Shown: positions 37,280 to 47,549 of the stretch, one piece after another
How the letters are laid out: each line of letters begins with the position of its first letter
Numbering within the stretch: the first letter of the stretch is position 1
Assembly: GCA_947489445.1 (NCBI GenBank)
Contig: CANLDN010000001.1
Span: 992,001-1,056,000 of the forward strand
DNA: 64,000 bases
Direction of reading: 5' to 3'
Source of the DNA: an uncultured Paracoccaceae bacterium
Lineage (GTDB): Bacteria; Pseudomonadota; Alphaproteobacteria; Rhodobacterales; Rhodobacteraceae
Notes under the pieces: generated by a model
What the model was told of the DNA's origin: nothing
Databases searched by the model: none
What the model saw: only the letters and a program-made list of their open reading frames with translations
Made by a program: the position numbers and the translations under genes

Positions 37280-40200
37280 ATGAAATCACTATTGAACAAG
37301 CTTAACCCTTTTGGGGACTCAACTGCGAAACTGATCACGCATGATCTGAGCCGCCTTAATCAGGTGAAGGCGGGAATGGGTGATGCTGCCGTCAAATATG
37401 TGCTGACTGGTGCACCTGAAACGGTTCTGTCCACGTTGACGCAGATGGGGGGCGGCGACCGGTTACAGGTTGGCGTGTCTTACGTTGTCTATAACAAAAC
37501 CGAAGACTGTCATCTGCGCCGACAGCTGTTGTTTCTGGATATGTCGCCTTTCGATGCCAATCTGCTGGCGCGGTATGCGCAGGTGCTGGCAGCTGCTTTG
37601 CCGCCGAAGTCGGACAAGTTGCTGGGATCCGCCAAGACGCCGTCTGGCTTACGTGTCATCATGACCGAAGTGGCGATTGCGGCGCGCGACCCTGATAAAC
37701 GGTGGCAGGCCGTAGCCCGCAGTACCGAACCCAAAGGGCTGACGCTGGATCAGTTGGTTGCGATGACCCGCACCCTTGATGGTACGGTTGCGCAGTTGTT
37801 TGAAACCCTGTTTTGGGAAAACAACGAATATGGCACCCCCAGTATCAAACCGTATCGCGAATTGATCGACATGCGCGCCTTGGTTCTGGCCCATGTCGAT
37901 GAAGCGTTGAAAGGTGTTGCCAAATCACCGGCCCAAGGTCGCGAGGCCTTTGTCAAAGCATTGCACAAGTGGAAGCTGTCGGATCAACAGCCTTTCATCG
38001 ATTTTGTGTTGGGTTGTGCTGGTGATGCGTCAAAGTCGGTGCGTCAGGCTGCCGTGAGCGTGCTGCGCAATCTGCCCGCCGACACAATCGCGCCGCTGGC
38101 CGCACAGCTTTTGGCCAAAGGAACTGTTGGCGTGCGGGCCGGGATGGTTGAAATTCTGGCTGGTTTGGGCACTGGCGCCGCGACCGAAACCTTGCGTGCC
38201 CATCTAAAGACCGAAAAGACCGCGCGGATCATCGCCGCGATTGAAAACACATTTTCTGCGGGCCAAATGACGGATGACGCAAATCAGCCGGTGGATGATG
38301 CCACGGCCTATACCGCGATTGACGGCAGCCGCGTTGCCATCCCCCCTTTGAAGGCGTTGCAAAATGGCCCTGCACTGGCCCTGACTGCTGCGCATCGCCA
38401 GCAGCTCAAGGATATCGTCGCGGCCGAGAATGAGAAGATAAAGGCGCGCAATGCCAAGGAGCCCAAGAGGTATCAGGCACCGACATACGGAATTAAGTTC
38501 GTGGGGCAGGTAGAAGCGCATTTCAACAATACGATGAAGGATGGCGATAGCAGGCAAAGTGTCAGGCAGTTTTTGATAAGGAACCCCGCAGGCTGGACCA
38601 CGCAAATGCTGGACCGCTTGGCAGAGAAACAGGCACTGATCGTGGCGTTTCGTTCCATCTATCATTTGCCCGCATGGATCAGCGCCTACCATCAAGGGCC
38701 GTTTGATGATTATTTCCAGAAATATCTGGCCTCGGACCATGCCGATTTGCGGGCCATTGATGCGCTATGGCAAGAGATGGGCATCCAGATCAACGTAGGA
38801 GGTTGGCGTGATCGCAGCGCGCGTAAGCCGATCAAGGGTGATCTGCTGCGCCAGATGATGCCTGAATATGCCAGCGTCGCTTATGATGCGCCTGATACGC
38901 TGAGTGACGCAGCACTTTGGCCTTATATCGCCGACAATTTCGATATCATGGATCATGCAATGGGGTTGTCGGCCAACACCGAAGAAAAGCTGAGCCAGAC
39001 GATGGCGATCCGGTTTCTCGCGGCGTTGCCAAAAACGCCGATGCGCTATTTTGGGCCGCTGCTTGAGGTGGCGACGGGTGAGCGCAAGACAGGCAAGGCA
39101 GAGGCGCGCGCACTGCTTGCCGGCATTCCGCAGGTAACGGATCGGCTGATTACCTTGCTGAAGGATAGTCGTCAGGTAATCCGCAAGGGTGCTGCCGAAT
39201 GGCTGGGCACCCGCGGCACCACCGAAGCGATCCCGGCGCTCAAAGCGCAGCTGAAGAAAGACAAAAGTGAGCTGGCCAAGGCCGCGATCCTGACAGCGCT
39301 TGAGGCTTTGGGCGAACCGCTGGACAATTATGTTGGCCCCGCCGCCCTGATCCGCGATGCAGAGGCCGGATTGAAAAAGGCCAAATTCGACAAGTTGGAT
39401 TGGCTCGACCTTGATCATATGCCTGCCGCCAAATTCAAGTCGGGCAAAACGATGCCTGCTGATGTGCTGTCATGGTGGGTTTATCTGGCGTTCAAGCTGA
39501 AACAGCCCGGCGGGAATGCACTGTTTGAGATTTACCTTGATCAGCTGGCCCCTGACAGCGCCGCCACTTTTTCGCAGTGGATCTTTGACAGTTGGATCAA
39601 CTACGACACGGTTGTGCCGTCGGATGAAGAGGCGATTGCCTATGCCGATAAGAATATCGCGCAACGTCAGCAGGCTTATAAGCGCTGGTATCCCGATAAA
39701 ACCCGCGACCAGATATACGCAGAGCTGAAGCGCGAAGTGAAATCGCAATACCAAAACACGGGTACCGCAACCAAGGGCATCCTTGCGCTGGCCTCGCGCG
39801 TGCCGCCGCAGATCGCGGCAGACCGGGTGCGGGCCTATCTGCGCAATCACGGATCGCGCACATCGCAGGCGTCGTCCTTGCTTGAGGTGTTGGCGCATAA
39901 GGGTGATCCGGTATCCTTGCAGGTCGTAATCGCTGCAGCCACCCGGCTAAAGCAAAAAGGCGTGCAGAAATTCGCAAGCGAGTTGGTGCAACACGTGGCC
40001 GACACGATGAACTGGTCGTTGGATGAATTGGCGGACCGGACGATCCCTGCTGCCGGGATGAACGATGACGGGTTCGTTGATCTGCCTTGCGGGACCGAGG
40101 GTAAATCCTACCGCGCGACACTGGGTGATGATCTGACCTTTGTGCTGACCAATCCCGATGGAAAGGTGGTCAAGGCGCTTTCGTCTGGTACGGATGACGC

Positions 40201-40993
40201 AACAAAGGCCGCGAAAAAGCAGCTGAGTGCATCAAAAAAAGAGCTCAAGCAAGTTGTCACCATGCAAACCGCGCGCCTTTATGAGGCGCTTTGCGGTGAA
40301 CGTATCTGGCCGCTGGCCGACTGGCAGCGCGATCTGGCCGATCATCCGATCATGCGCCGACTGCTGGCGCGAATGGTCTGGCAGGGGTTGGATGAGGATG
40401 GCAAGGTCATGGGCGATTTCCGCCCCACGATCGAGGGCGAGTTCACCGATGCGCTTGATGAAGAGGTCGATGTAAGCGTCTTTGCGGGCATCCGGCTAGC
40501 CCATGGTGCGACCCTTTCCGCCCAAGAGGCTGAACAGTGGGCGACCCATTTGCAGGACTATGAGGTCAAACCCCTTTTTGCCCAGTTCGGGCGCAGCCTG
40601 ATCCGGTTGCCTGACGACCAAAGGGATGCGGTTGAGATCGTGGATCGCAAGGGTTGGGTCACTGAAACCTTTACGCTGCGTGGTGCCGCGACCAAGCTGG
40701 GCTATGAACGTGGTCAGACCGAGGATGGCGGGTGGTTTTATGCCTACCGTAAACCGTTCCAGGGTGTGGGCATTACGGCGACGGTCGAATTCACTGGTAA
40801 CTACCTTCCCGAGGAAAACCGGAAAGCCGCCCTTCTCTCGCTGCGTTTTGAAAAGGCACACGCGCGTCATGGGCAAAAAGTGAAACTGTCCGATGTTCCC
40901 CCCGTTTTGCTATCTGAATGCTGGAATGATCTTCACGCGATGGCCGCAAAAGCGACCTATGATCCTGATTGGGAAAAGAACGTACAATGGTAG
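37280..40993 (+). CDS. DUF4132 protein with HEAT-like repeats (MolR/YehI type, long form)
   Basis: A 1237-residue cytoplasmic protein. The first 750 residues are helical with HEAT-like repeats (KSVRQAAVSVLRNLPADTIA; RQVIRKGAAEWLGTRGTTEA followed by IPALKAQLKKDKSELAKAAI). The C-terminal 300 residues are DUF4132: MVWQGLDEDGKVMGDFRPTI, RLAHGATLSAQEAEQWATHL, LFAQFGRSLIRL. In E. coli the counterpart is YehI/MolR, encoded near yehLMPQ; its function is unresolved. It heads a five-gene plus-strand operon, overlapping the MoxR gene by 7 nt. Probably a large scaffold or substrate-recognition partner of the AAA+/VWA pair; that is inference. Confidence 0.85.
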   Translation: MKSLLNKLNPFGDSTAKLITHDLSRLNQVKAGMGDAAVKYVLTGAPETVLSTLTQMGGGDRLQVGVSYVVYNKTEDCHLRRQLLFLDMSPFDANLLARYAQVLAAALPPKSDKLLGSAKTPSGLRVIMTEVAIAARDPDKRWQAVARSTEPKGLTLDQLVAMTRTLDGTVAQLFETLFWENNEYGTPSIKPYRELIDMRALVLAHVDEALKGVAKSPAQGREAFVKALHKWKLSDQQPFIDFVLGCAGDASKSVRQAAVSVLRNLPADTIAPLAAQLLAKGTVGVRAGMVEILAGLGTGAATETLRAHLKTEKTARIIAAIENTFSAGQMTDDANQPVDDATAYTAIDGSRVAIPPLKALQNGPALALTAAHRQQLKDIVAAENEKIKARNAKEPKRYQAPTYGIKFVGQVEAHFNNTMKDGDSRQSVRQFLIRNPAGWTTQMLDRLAEKQALIVAFRSIYHLPAWISAYHQGPFDDYFQKYLASDHADLRAIDALWQEMGIQINVGGWRDRSARKPIKGDLLRQMMPEYASVAYDAPDTLSDAALWPYIADNFDIMDHAMGLSANTEEKLSQTMAIRFLAALPKTPMRYFGPLLEVATGERKTGKAEARALLAGIPQVTDRLITLLKDSRQVIRKGAAEWLGTRGTTEAIPALKAQLKKDKSELAKAAILTALEALGEPLDNYVGPAALIRDAEAGLKKAKFDKLDWLDLDHMPAAKFKSGKTMPADVLSWWVYLAFKLKQPGGNALFEIYLDQLAPDSAATFSQWIFDSWINYDTVVPSDEEAIAYADKNIAQRQQAYKRWYPDKTRDQIYAELKREVKSQYQNTGTATKGILALASRVPPQIAADRVRAYLRNHGSRTSQASSLLEVLAHKGDPVSLQVVIAAATRLKQKGVQKFASELVQHVADTMNWSLDELADRTIPAAGMNDDGFVDLPCGTEGKSYRATLGDDLTFVLTNPDGKVVKALSSGTDDATKAAKKQLSASKKELKQVVTMQTARLYEALCGERIWPLADWQRDLADHPIMRRLLARMVWQGLDEDGKVMGDFRPTIEGEFTDALDEEVDVSVFAGIRLAHGATLSAQEAEQWATHLQDYEVKPLFAQFGRSLIRLPDDQRDAVEIVDRKGWVTETFTLRGAATKLGYERGQTEDGGWFYAYRKPFQGVGITATVEFTGNYLPEENRKAALLSLRFEKAHARHGQKVKLSDVPPVLLSECWNDLHAMAAKATYDPDWEKNVQW

Positions 40994-42078
40994 ATGAGAT
41001 ACAACGCGCCCCGGCCGAGCTGCGCTATGGTGCAGAAATTGCACGATTGTTGGCGGCCGATACTGATCCCAAACCAAATGGCTGGCGTCTGTCCCCGCGC
41101 GCGGTGCGCCGGTTCATTCTAGGGGATGCCGCACTTGACGTGCAGCAGAAATTCTTTGGCGATGACCCGCTGGTGGACCGTTGCATCGTGTCGTTGATGG
41201 GCCATCAGGGGCTGATGCTGGTGGGTGAACCTGGTACGGCGAAATCTCTGTTATCGGAATTGCTTGCTGCTGCGATCAGCGGAACATCGAAACTGGTCGT
41301 TCAGGGCTCTGCCGGGATTATCGAAGATCACCTGCGCTACGGCTGGAATTATGCCCTGTTGCTGGCCGAAGGCCCTAGCGAGCGGGCCTTGGTTGCATCC
41401 CCTATCCTGAGTGCCATGCGCAATGGCCAGATCGCGCGGATTGAGGAACTGACCCGCTGCGCGCCAGAGGTGCAGGATGCGATCATTTCCTTGATGTCCG
41501 AAAAGACGATTGCGATCCCCGAACTTGGTCCGGAGATGGAAAGCCGCGCGGTCCCCGGCTTCAATCTGATCGGCACGGCCAACCTGCGCGACCGAGGTGT
41601 GCATGATATGTCCAGCGCGCTAAAACGCCGGTTCAATTTCGAAACGGTGCAGCCAATTGCCGATGCGCAGTTTGAAAAGGACCTGATCAACCGACAGGTC
41701 GCACAACGCATGGCCGAAAATCCGATCTCACCGGCGCTGCCACCGGATGTGCTTGACCTTGTGGTTGATGTCTTTCGCGATCTGCGTACCGGTGCGACCG
41801 CCGATGGTGCCAGTGTTGCGATCCCCAACAGCGTTATGTCGACCGCGGAGGCCGTGAATGTGACCCATGCCGCAGCACTGGAGGCGGCCTATCTGGATGA
41901 CGGGACGTTGACGGCCGGGCATGTCGCGCGGCAGTTGGGTGGGACCGTCTTCAAGGACGATCCAGAGGATGCCCGCAAACTGCGCGCCTACGTGGATCAG
42001 ATCGCCAAGCCCCGCGCGCGCGGGTCGCGCACTTGGGCTGCGTTCTATAAGTCCGCCAAAGAAAGCCTGCGTGACTGA
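40987..42078 (+). CDS. MoxR-type AAA+ ATPase (YehL subfamily)
   Basis: A 363-residue ATPase. Walker A GEPGTAKS at 80-87; the Walker B region reads QIARIEEL, so the usual D-E is E-E; sensor 1 in NLIGTANLRDRG; arginine-finger region SSALKRRFNFE. MoxR ATPases work with VWA proteins as chaperones for complex assembly or metal insertion, and the VWA partner is two genes downstream. Start at MVDEIQRAPAE (40987), which overlaps the upstream stop; ATG 40969 is the alternative. Its 3' end overlaps the DUF5682 gene by 8 nt. Confidence 0.9.
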   Translation: MVDEIQRAPAELRYGAEIARLLAADTDPKPNGWRLSPRAVRRFILGDAALDVQQKFFGDDPLVDRCIVSLMGHQGLMLVGEPGTAKSLLSELLAAAISGTSKLVVQGSAGIIEDHLRYGWNYALLLAEGPSERALVASPILSAMRNGQIARIEELTRCAPEVQDAIISLMSEKTIAIPELGPEMESRAVPGFNLIGTANLRDRGVHDMSSALKRRFNFETVQPIADAQFEKDLINRQVAQRMAENPISPALPPDVLDLVVDVFRDLRTGATADGASVAIPNSVMSTAEAVNVTHAAALEAAYLDDGTLTAGHVARQLGGTVFKDDPEDARKLRAYVDQIAKPRARGSRTWAAFYKSAKESLRD

Positions 42079-44470
42079 TCGCGCGACATTTGCGCAACTT
42101 CGTCTTGATCTGTTTCAGGCGGATCGGGGTCTTTATGTGGTTCCGGTTCGGCACCATTCCCCGGCATGCGCCTGGGCCCTGCGCGCCCTGATCGCCGAGG
42201 TGAAACCGGCCCATGTTCTGATCGAGGCACCTGCCGACTTTGCCCCGCAAATCCCGCTGCTGCTGGCCCCTGACACCAAACCGCCTGTTGCCCTTGTCGC
42301 GCTGGTGGATGACGCGGGCGAGAGGGGGCGTGTTGCCGGGTATTACCCGTTTTGCGCCCATTCGCCTGAATTCGTGGCGATGCAGGCCGGTGCCGCGCTT
42401 GGTGCTGCGCTGCAATTCATTGATGCCCCTGCAGCGACCAAGGCGATGCGCGGCCAGTTGGACGGAACCGAACCCGTTTCACTGCTGAATGAACAGCGTT
42501 TCAATTCCAGCGATTATGTCACCGCATTAGCGCGCGCCACCGGTTGCAGGGACGGATTTGAATTGTGGGATCATCTGTTCGAAACGCGGCTGGGTCAGGC
42601 GGATTGGCGGGCGTTCTTTGGTGATGTGGGTGTCTATTGCGCCGGGATTCGTGCGGCAACACCGCCTGCACAGATCGACAGCACCGGCGATACCATGCGC
42701 GAGGCCCAAATGGCCCGGGCTGTCAAAAAGGCGCTTAGGGTCGGTGGACCGGTTGTCGTTGTGGTTGGTGGTTTTCATGCGCCCGCCCTTGTGGGTGATC
42801 TGGACGGGCTGCCCGCCCCCGAAAAACCCAGTGGCACATGTGAAAGTTACCTGATCCGTTACGGGTTTCGGGCCATGGACGCGCTGAACGGATATGCCGC
42901 CGGGTTGCCGCAACCAGGGTATTACCAAGCACTGTGGGACAGGGCCAATACCGAAAGTGACCCAAAGACACAGCATGATCTGGGTGTTGATCTGCTGACC
43001 GATTTTGCAGCCCAGATGCGTGCAGAAGGACATGCCTTGCCATTGCCAGCCCAAGTCGAGGCGATGCGTGTCGCACACGGGCTTGCGGCACTGCGCGGTC
43101 GTGCGGGTGCAATGCGTCATGATCTGATTGACGGGGTGCGGGCCGCCCTGATCAAGGGGGAAACAGCGGCACAGGACATTTGGACCACCCGGTTTCAGGC
43201 TTTCCTATGCGGTGATCGGTTGGGGAACGTGCCCGCCTCTGCCGGATCGCCGCCCTTGGTGGAGGATGTGCGCCGCCGCGCGCGCGCCCACCGTTTTGAC
43301 TTGACCGACAGCGCGCAGCGCACGCGGAAACTCGATATCCGGCGCAAGGATACCCATCTGGCCGCGTCACAGTTCCTGCACGCGATGGGGCTGATTGGAT
43401 CGCCCTTTGCAGCCCGCACGGGGGGCCCCGATTACGTTAATGGCAGCCAGACAACGCTGCTGTTTGAACACTGGCAATACGCCTGGTCGCCCCAGACCGA
43501 AGGACATTTAATCGACCAAGCGGTTCTGGGAGATGATCTGCCAACGGCCTGCCTTGCCTTCATGCATCGCGAACGTGCGGCACTAATTGCTGACGGGCAT
43601 GCGCGTGATCTGCCAAAACTGGTTGATATGCTGATGCGCGGGCTCTTGGCGGGCCTGGGTCCGCAGTTGGGTCCGTTCTTGGTGCAATTGGGTCGCGATA
43701 TTCAAAACCATGGGACATTCGCGAGCGTGACCGTGGCGCTGCGCCGGTTGCTTTTTGTTGTGCAATCCTCGGGGCCGTTGGGGGCACGGGATGCGCTTGA
43801 TCTGCGCGGGATCGTCGGGGCGGCCTATGGGCGGCTGGTTTATCTATGTGATGATCTGCCCAATACGTCCGAAGAAGACACCCAAGAGCGCTTGGATGCT
43901 TTGCGCATGATGAATGAAATCCTGCGTGATTGCGAGGCGATTGGCCTTGATCGGAGCCTGCTGGATGCGGCGATTGATCGGGTCGCATTGGCGACAACAA
44001 ACCCGGTTATTCTGGGGGCCATTCTGGCGGTTTGTGTGCAGGCGGGTACACGGCCTGCGGCAGAACTGGTGCAGGTCATGGAAGGGAAAATGACGGGGGG
44101 CAGCCTTGCTACCGCTGATCAGATTGGCGTGTTGCGGGGTATCTTGTACACCAGTCCGCCGCTTTTGTGGCATGCGGATGGATTGCTGGCTGTCGTTGAC
44201 ACTTTTATTCGCGGGATCGACGAAGATCGTTTTCTTGAGCTGCTGCCCCATCTGCGATTGGCGTTCACCCAGTTGAACCCGCGTGAAACGGACCGGGTGG
44301 CGCATGAACTTGCCGGGTTGCTGGGCGTGCAGGCAAGCGGTTTGATCAGCCATAATACCCAAGTCTCTGATGCTGATCTGGCCGAAGGGCTGCGCATCGA
44401 AAAGGCACTGCGTGCGTCACTGCAGACCGATGGTTTGACCGAATGGATCACCCAAGGAGCCCCGGTATGA
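42071..44470 (+). CDS. DUF5682 protein (YehM-like)
   Basis: A 799-residue protein, the YehM counterpart of the YehL/M/P/Q module. Conserved features: YVVPVRHHSPACAWALRALI near the N-terminus, IEAPADF, YYPFCAHSPEF, and PVVVVVGGFHAPAL. The VRHHSP and GGFHAP blocks give a TraB/PrgY-like feel with conserved His and acidic residues, but I cannot prove an activity. The start is GTG 42071 (MTDRATFAQLRLDLFQ), because the frame upstream lies within the MoxR gene. It ends by ATGA overlap with the VWA gene. Confidence 0.85.
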   Translation: MTDRATFAQLRLDLFQADRGLYVVPVRHHSPACAWALRALIAEVKPAHVLIEAPADFAPQIPLLLAPDTKPPVALVALVDDAGERGRVAGYYPFCAHSPEFVAMQAGAALGAALQFIDAPAATKAMRGQLDGTEPVSLLNEQRFNSSDYVTALARATGCRDGFELWDHLFETRLGQADWRAFFGDVGVYCAGIRAATPPAQIDSTGDTMREAQMARAVKKALRVGGPVVVVVGGFHAPALVGDLDGLPAPEKPSGTCESYLIRYGFRAMDALNGYAAGLPQPGYYQALWDRANTESDPKTQHDLGVDLLTDFAAQMRAEGHALPLPAQVEAMRVAHGLAALRGRAGAMRHDLIDGVRAALIKGETAAQDIWTTRFQAFLCGDRLGNVPASAGSPPLVEDVRRRARAHRFDLTDSAQRTRKLDIRRKDTHLAASQFLHAMGLIGSPFAARTGGPDYVNGSQTTLLFEHWQYAWSPQTEGHLIDQAVLGDDLPTACLAFMHRERAALIADGHARDLPKLVDMLMRGLLAGLGPQLGPFLVQLGRDIQNHGTFASVTVALRRLLFVVQSSGPLGARDALDLRGIVGAAYGRLVYLCDDLPNTSEEDTQERLDALRMMNEILRDCEAIGLDRSLLDAAIDRVALATTNPVILGAILAVCVQAGTRPAAELVQVMEGKMTGGSLATADQIGVLRGILYTSPPLLWHADGLLAVVDTFIRGIDEDRFLELLPHLRLAFTQLNPRETDRVAHELAGLLGVQASGLISHNTQVSDADLAEGLRIEKALRASLQTDGLTEWITQGAPV

Positions 44471-45579
44471 GCGAGGGTGCAAGGCGTTGGCGTCTGGCCC
44501 TTGGACGCTATGCCAATCAACAATTGGGCGGTCTTGGGGGCCTGGACGGACAAATGGATCGGTCGCTCGATTATCTTTACGGGCGTGAATATCAGGGGCG
44601 TGGTTTGGAACACGATCGCGGGCCTGGATCACTGGACCCAACGCAGATGCATGCGTTGAACTGGCTGGGCAAGGCCAAGGGGCTTTTCCCGCATTCGGTG
44701 TTTGAGACGTTGCAGGGCCATGCTCTTGACCGTTATGGGCTGACTGATTTGCTGAAAGATCCCAAAACGCTGGACAGTCTGGAGCCCAATCCGGACTTGT
44801 TGAAGGTGCTGCTGGGCTTTCATGATCGTGCCGACCCCGCCATCAAGGACAAACTGCGTGAGGTGGCAGACCGGATCATTCGCGATATTATGGAACGGCT
44901 TCGCCATGATGTGATGCGTGCCTTTTCAGGCCGCCGGAACAGGTTTCGCCGGTCCAATATCCCGTCAGCGGCGAATTTCGACTGGCGCAATACCTTGCGC
45001 GAGAACCTCAAGACATATGACCCGGACACGCGCCGGATCATCGCGCAGACTTTGCGCTTTAACAGCCGCGAAAAGCGGCGTTTGCCTTGGACCGTAGTCC
45101 TGTGCGTCGATCAATCCGGGTCCATGACAGACAGCGTGATCCATTCTGCCGTCATGGCGGCCATCCTATGCGGCCTGCCGGGTGTCACGGTAAAAATGGT
45201 CTTGTTTGATACATCGATTATTGATGTGTCTGATAAGCTGACCGATCCGCTGGACACGTTACTTTCGGTACAATTGGGGGGCGGGACCAATATCGGCCGG
45301 GCCGTGACCTATTGCGAGGATTTCATCGCAGACCCCGAGCGTACGGTCTTTGCCCTGATCAGTGACTTTGCGGAAGGTGCGTCACCGCGCGCGCTTTACG
45401 CCGCGATTGCCCGCATGGCGGAGGCGCGCGTGCGGATGATCGGGCTGGTGGCTTTGGACGAACAATCGACGCCTTATTTTGATCCGATGGTTGCCGGCAA
45501 AGCCGCTGATATTGGCATGCAGGTCGGTGCGATGACCCCTGACAAGTTCGCCGATTGGTTGGCGGAGATCATGACATGA
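44467..45579 (+). CDS. VWA-domain protein (YehP-like)
   Basis: A 370-residue protein. The N-terminal helical region (about 1-200) is followed by a von Willebrand A domain with an intact MIDAS: D215-x-S217-x-S219, T274 in GGGTN, and D300 in ISDF. Partner of the MoxR ATPase by family knowledge. Start at MSEGARRWRL (ATG 44467, ATGA overlap). Ends with ATGA overlap to the SWIM gene. Confidence 0.9.
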   Translation: MSEGARRWRLALGRYANQQLGGLGGLDGQMDRSLDYLYGREYQGRGLEHDRGPGSLDPTQMHALNWLGKAKGLFPHSVFETLQGHALDRYGLTDLLKDPKTLDSLEPNPDLLKVLLGFHDRADPAIKDKLREVADRIIRDIMERLRHDVMRAFSGRRNRFRRSNIPSAANFDWRNTLRENLKTYDPDTRRIIAQTLRFNSREKRRLPWTVVLCVDQSGSMTDSVIHSAVMAAILCGLPGVTVKMVLFDTSIIDVSDKLTDPLDTLLSVQLGGGTNIGRAVTYCEDFIADPERTVFALISDFAEGASPRALYAAIARMAEARVRMIGLVALDEQSTPYFDPMVAGKAADIGMQVGAMTPDKFADWLAEIMT

Positions 45580-47501
45580 CCCTGTCAGAGATGATCGCCG
45601 TGCATGATGAAACCGCCCTTGCCGCTCTTGCATCGGTGGGCGTTGTCCGCCGCGCAAAACGTGATTTTGAGGCGGGCAAGGCGACCGTAACTGCGCGCGA
45701 TGAGGCTGCGGCAACCGTGACGGCAGATGGCAAGATCGTCACGATTCCGGCCAGCGGGTTGACAGCGGCCACGTGTGATTGCCCCGCCACGGGCATTTGC
45801 AGGCATATTCTACTGGCCACATTTGCATTGCGCGACGATGCATCTGTGGTGTTGGCACCGGTGACATCAGCTACAGAAGAGTTGCACGCGCTGGATGAGG
45901 CGGCTTTGCGCAAATTCGCTGGCGCTGATTGGGACAAGGCCATCAATCTGGCGCGGATCAGTGGGCGCGCCACGTTGACGGAGGATGGTGCAAACCTGTC
46001 CGTGCAGCTGCCTGATGTTGAATTTCCGGTGGTGTTTTTGGCTGGGCAGGGACTGGCTGGTGTTGTCTTCAAGGGGGCAAAAACCGCCAAGCGGCGGATG
46101 ACGGCGGCGGCGGCACTGATCGCGCGCCAGCAGTCCGGGGCGCAAAGGCTTGATCAGGTCACGCAGGATGAAGACAAGATCACGCAGATGTCGCCTGCGT
46201 TTCTTGGCAAAGTACAATCTGCGATCACGGCTTTGGTCACAGGTGTCTTTAGCGGTGGCGCAGTGGTGACCGAGGATCTTGTGTTCGATCTGTCGATTTC
46301 TGCCCGCGCGCAGTCTGCCCCGCGACTGACCGCCCTTTTACGAGGGTTGGTCCAGCAATCGCGCCAGCACCGCGCCCACCACATTGATTTCCGCGAAGAC
46401 CGGTTTTTGGCCGATGCGGCGCGCGCCTATGCATTGGCCAAGGCGCTGGAGCAGCATCCAGAGGACACACACCTTACTGGGACGTTACGGCGCAACTACC
46501 GTGCCCATGATGACCTTGATCTGATCATGCTGGGTGCCGTGCAATGGACAGCGGCCAGTGGCGCGCGCGGTTTGCGTGTCTATGGCTATGCCCCGCAAGA
46601 GGGTGTTTGGTATTCAGCAGGACAGGCCCGCGCCGCAGGGATGGACCCCGGCTTTTCCCCGCGACACGCCTATGATGCGCCGCTTTGGACCGGTGGCATC
46701 GCGCGGGATTTGATTGGCGGGCGGTTGCATCTGCGACAGGCCCGGGTTTCAGAAGACAACCAGATCGCGTGGGATCACGGATCGGTCACACACGCGCCGT
46801 CACCCGATCTGATCCAGACCGGTACCGCGTTCCAAAACTGGGCTGAGGCGCGGGCAGATATCGCCAAACGGTCGTTTGTTGGGTTACGCGGAACGGGTGC
46901 CCCAGTGCCCGTGCTGCTGGCCCCCGCCCATGTCGGTGACGCGCAGTTTCATGATCTTGACCAGCGCTATGAAGTGACCGTTACAGATAACAGCCATGCG
47001 GCGATTGCCCTTACCATCCCTGCGGATCAGCACGTGACAGTGGCTTGGCTGCAAAGCAATAAGAATGTTGTGCGCGCGATGCTTTGTGAAGTGACGGTGG
47101 TGAATCTGAGGCAACAACTAACCTTGATCGCCGTCCTTTTCAAAGCAGATGATGGCAAGTTGGCAGTGATGAACCTGACGCTGGATCAGCTGCCCCAAAA
47201 AAAGGCCGCGTTTGGAGACCGCGCGCTGTCGTTTCTGAAGGACCGTGTGAAATTTGGGGGGGCTGGGCACGCGACCCCATCCGCCGGACAGGTAGAAATG
47301 CTTTGCCATGCGGTTTTTGATGCAACGGCAGAAACCCTCCGATTTGGGCAATCGGAAGCTCTGGATGCATTGATCGAGCGCGCCGACGCATTGCAGCTGG
47401 CACTTCTGGCGCAGGCCTTGCGCAGTCTTTCCAAGGACCCGGTTGCAGATCGGGCGTTGCGGGTCAGTTATCTGGCAACACAGGCCCTATTGGCTGCTTA
47501 G
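45576..47501 (+). CDS. SWIM zinc-finger protein (YehQ-like)
   Basis: A 641-residue protein with an N-terminal SWIM motif C67-x-C69-x5-C75-x-H77, a zinc-binding module linked to DNA or protein contacts. The rest is a large helical/beta region without another named domain. It is the last gene of the five-gene module DUF4132-MoxR-DUF5682-VWA-SWIM. Start by ATGA overlap at 45576. Confidence 0.88.
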   Translation: MTLSEMIAVHDETALAALASVGVVRRAKRDFEAGKATVTARDEAAATVTADGKIVTIPASGLTAATCDCPATGICRHILLATFALRDDASVVLAPVTSATEELHALDEAALRKFAGADWDKAINLARISGRATLTEDGANLSVQLPDVEFPVVFLAGQGLAGVVFKGAKTAKRRMTAAAALIARQQSGAQRLDQVTQDEDKITQMSPAFLGKVQSAITALVTGVFSGGAVVTEDLVFDLSISARAQSAPRLTALLRGLVQQSRQHRAHHIDFREDRFLADAARAYALAKALEQHPEDTHLTGTLRRNYRAHDDLDLIMLGAVQWTAASGARGLRVYGYAPQEGVWYSAGQARAAGMDPGFSPRHAYDAPLWTGGIARDLIGGRLHLRQARVSEDNQIAWDHGSVTHAPSPDLIQTGTAFQNWAEARADIAKRSFVGLRGTGAPVPVLLAPAHVGDAQFHDLDQRYEVTVTDNSHAAIALTIPADQHVTVAWLQSNKNVVRAMLCEVTVVNLRQQLTLIAVLFKADDGKLAVMNLTLDQLPQKKAAFGDRALSFLKDRVKFGGAGHATPSAGQVEMLCHAVFDATAETLRFGQSEALDALIERADALQLALLAQALRSLSKDPVADRALRVSYLATQALLAA

Positions 47502-47549
47502 TTGCAGCACACGCCGACATCTGACCAGTGAAAATAATGCTTTAAGCGG

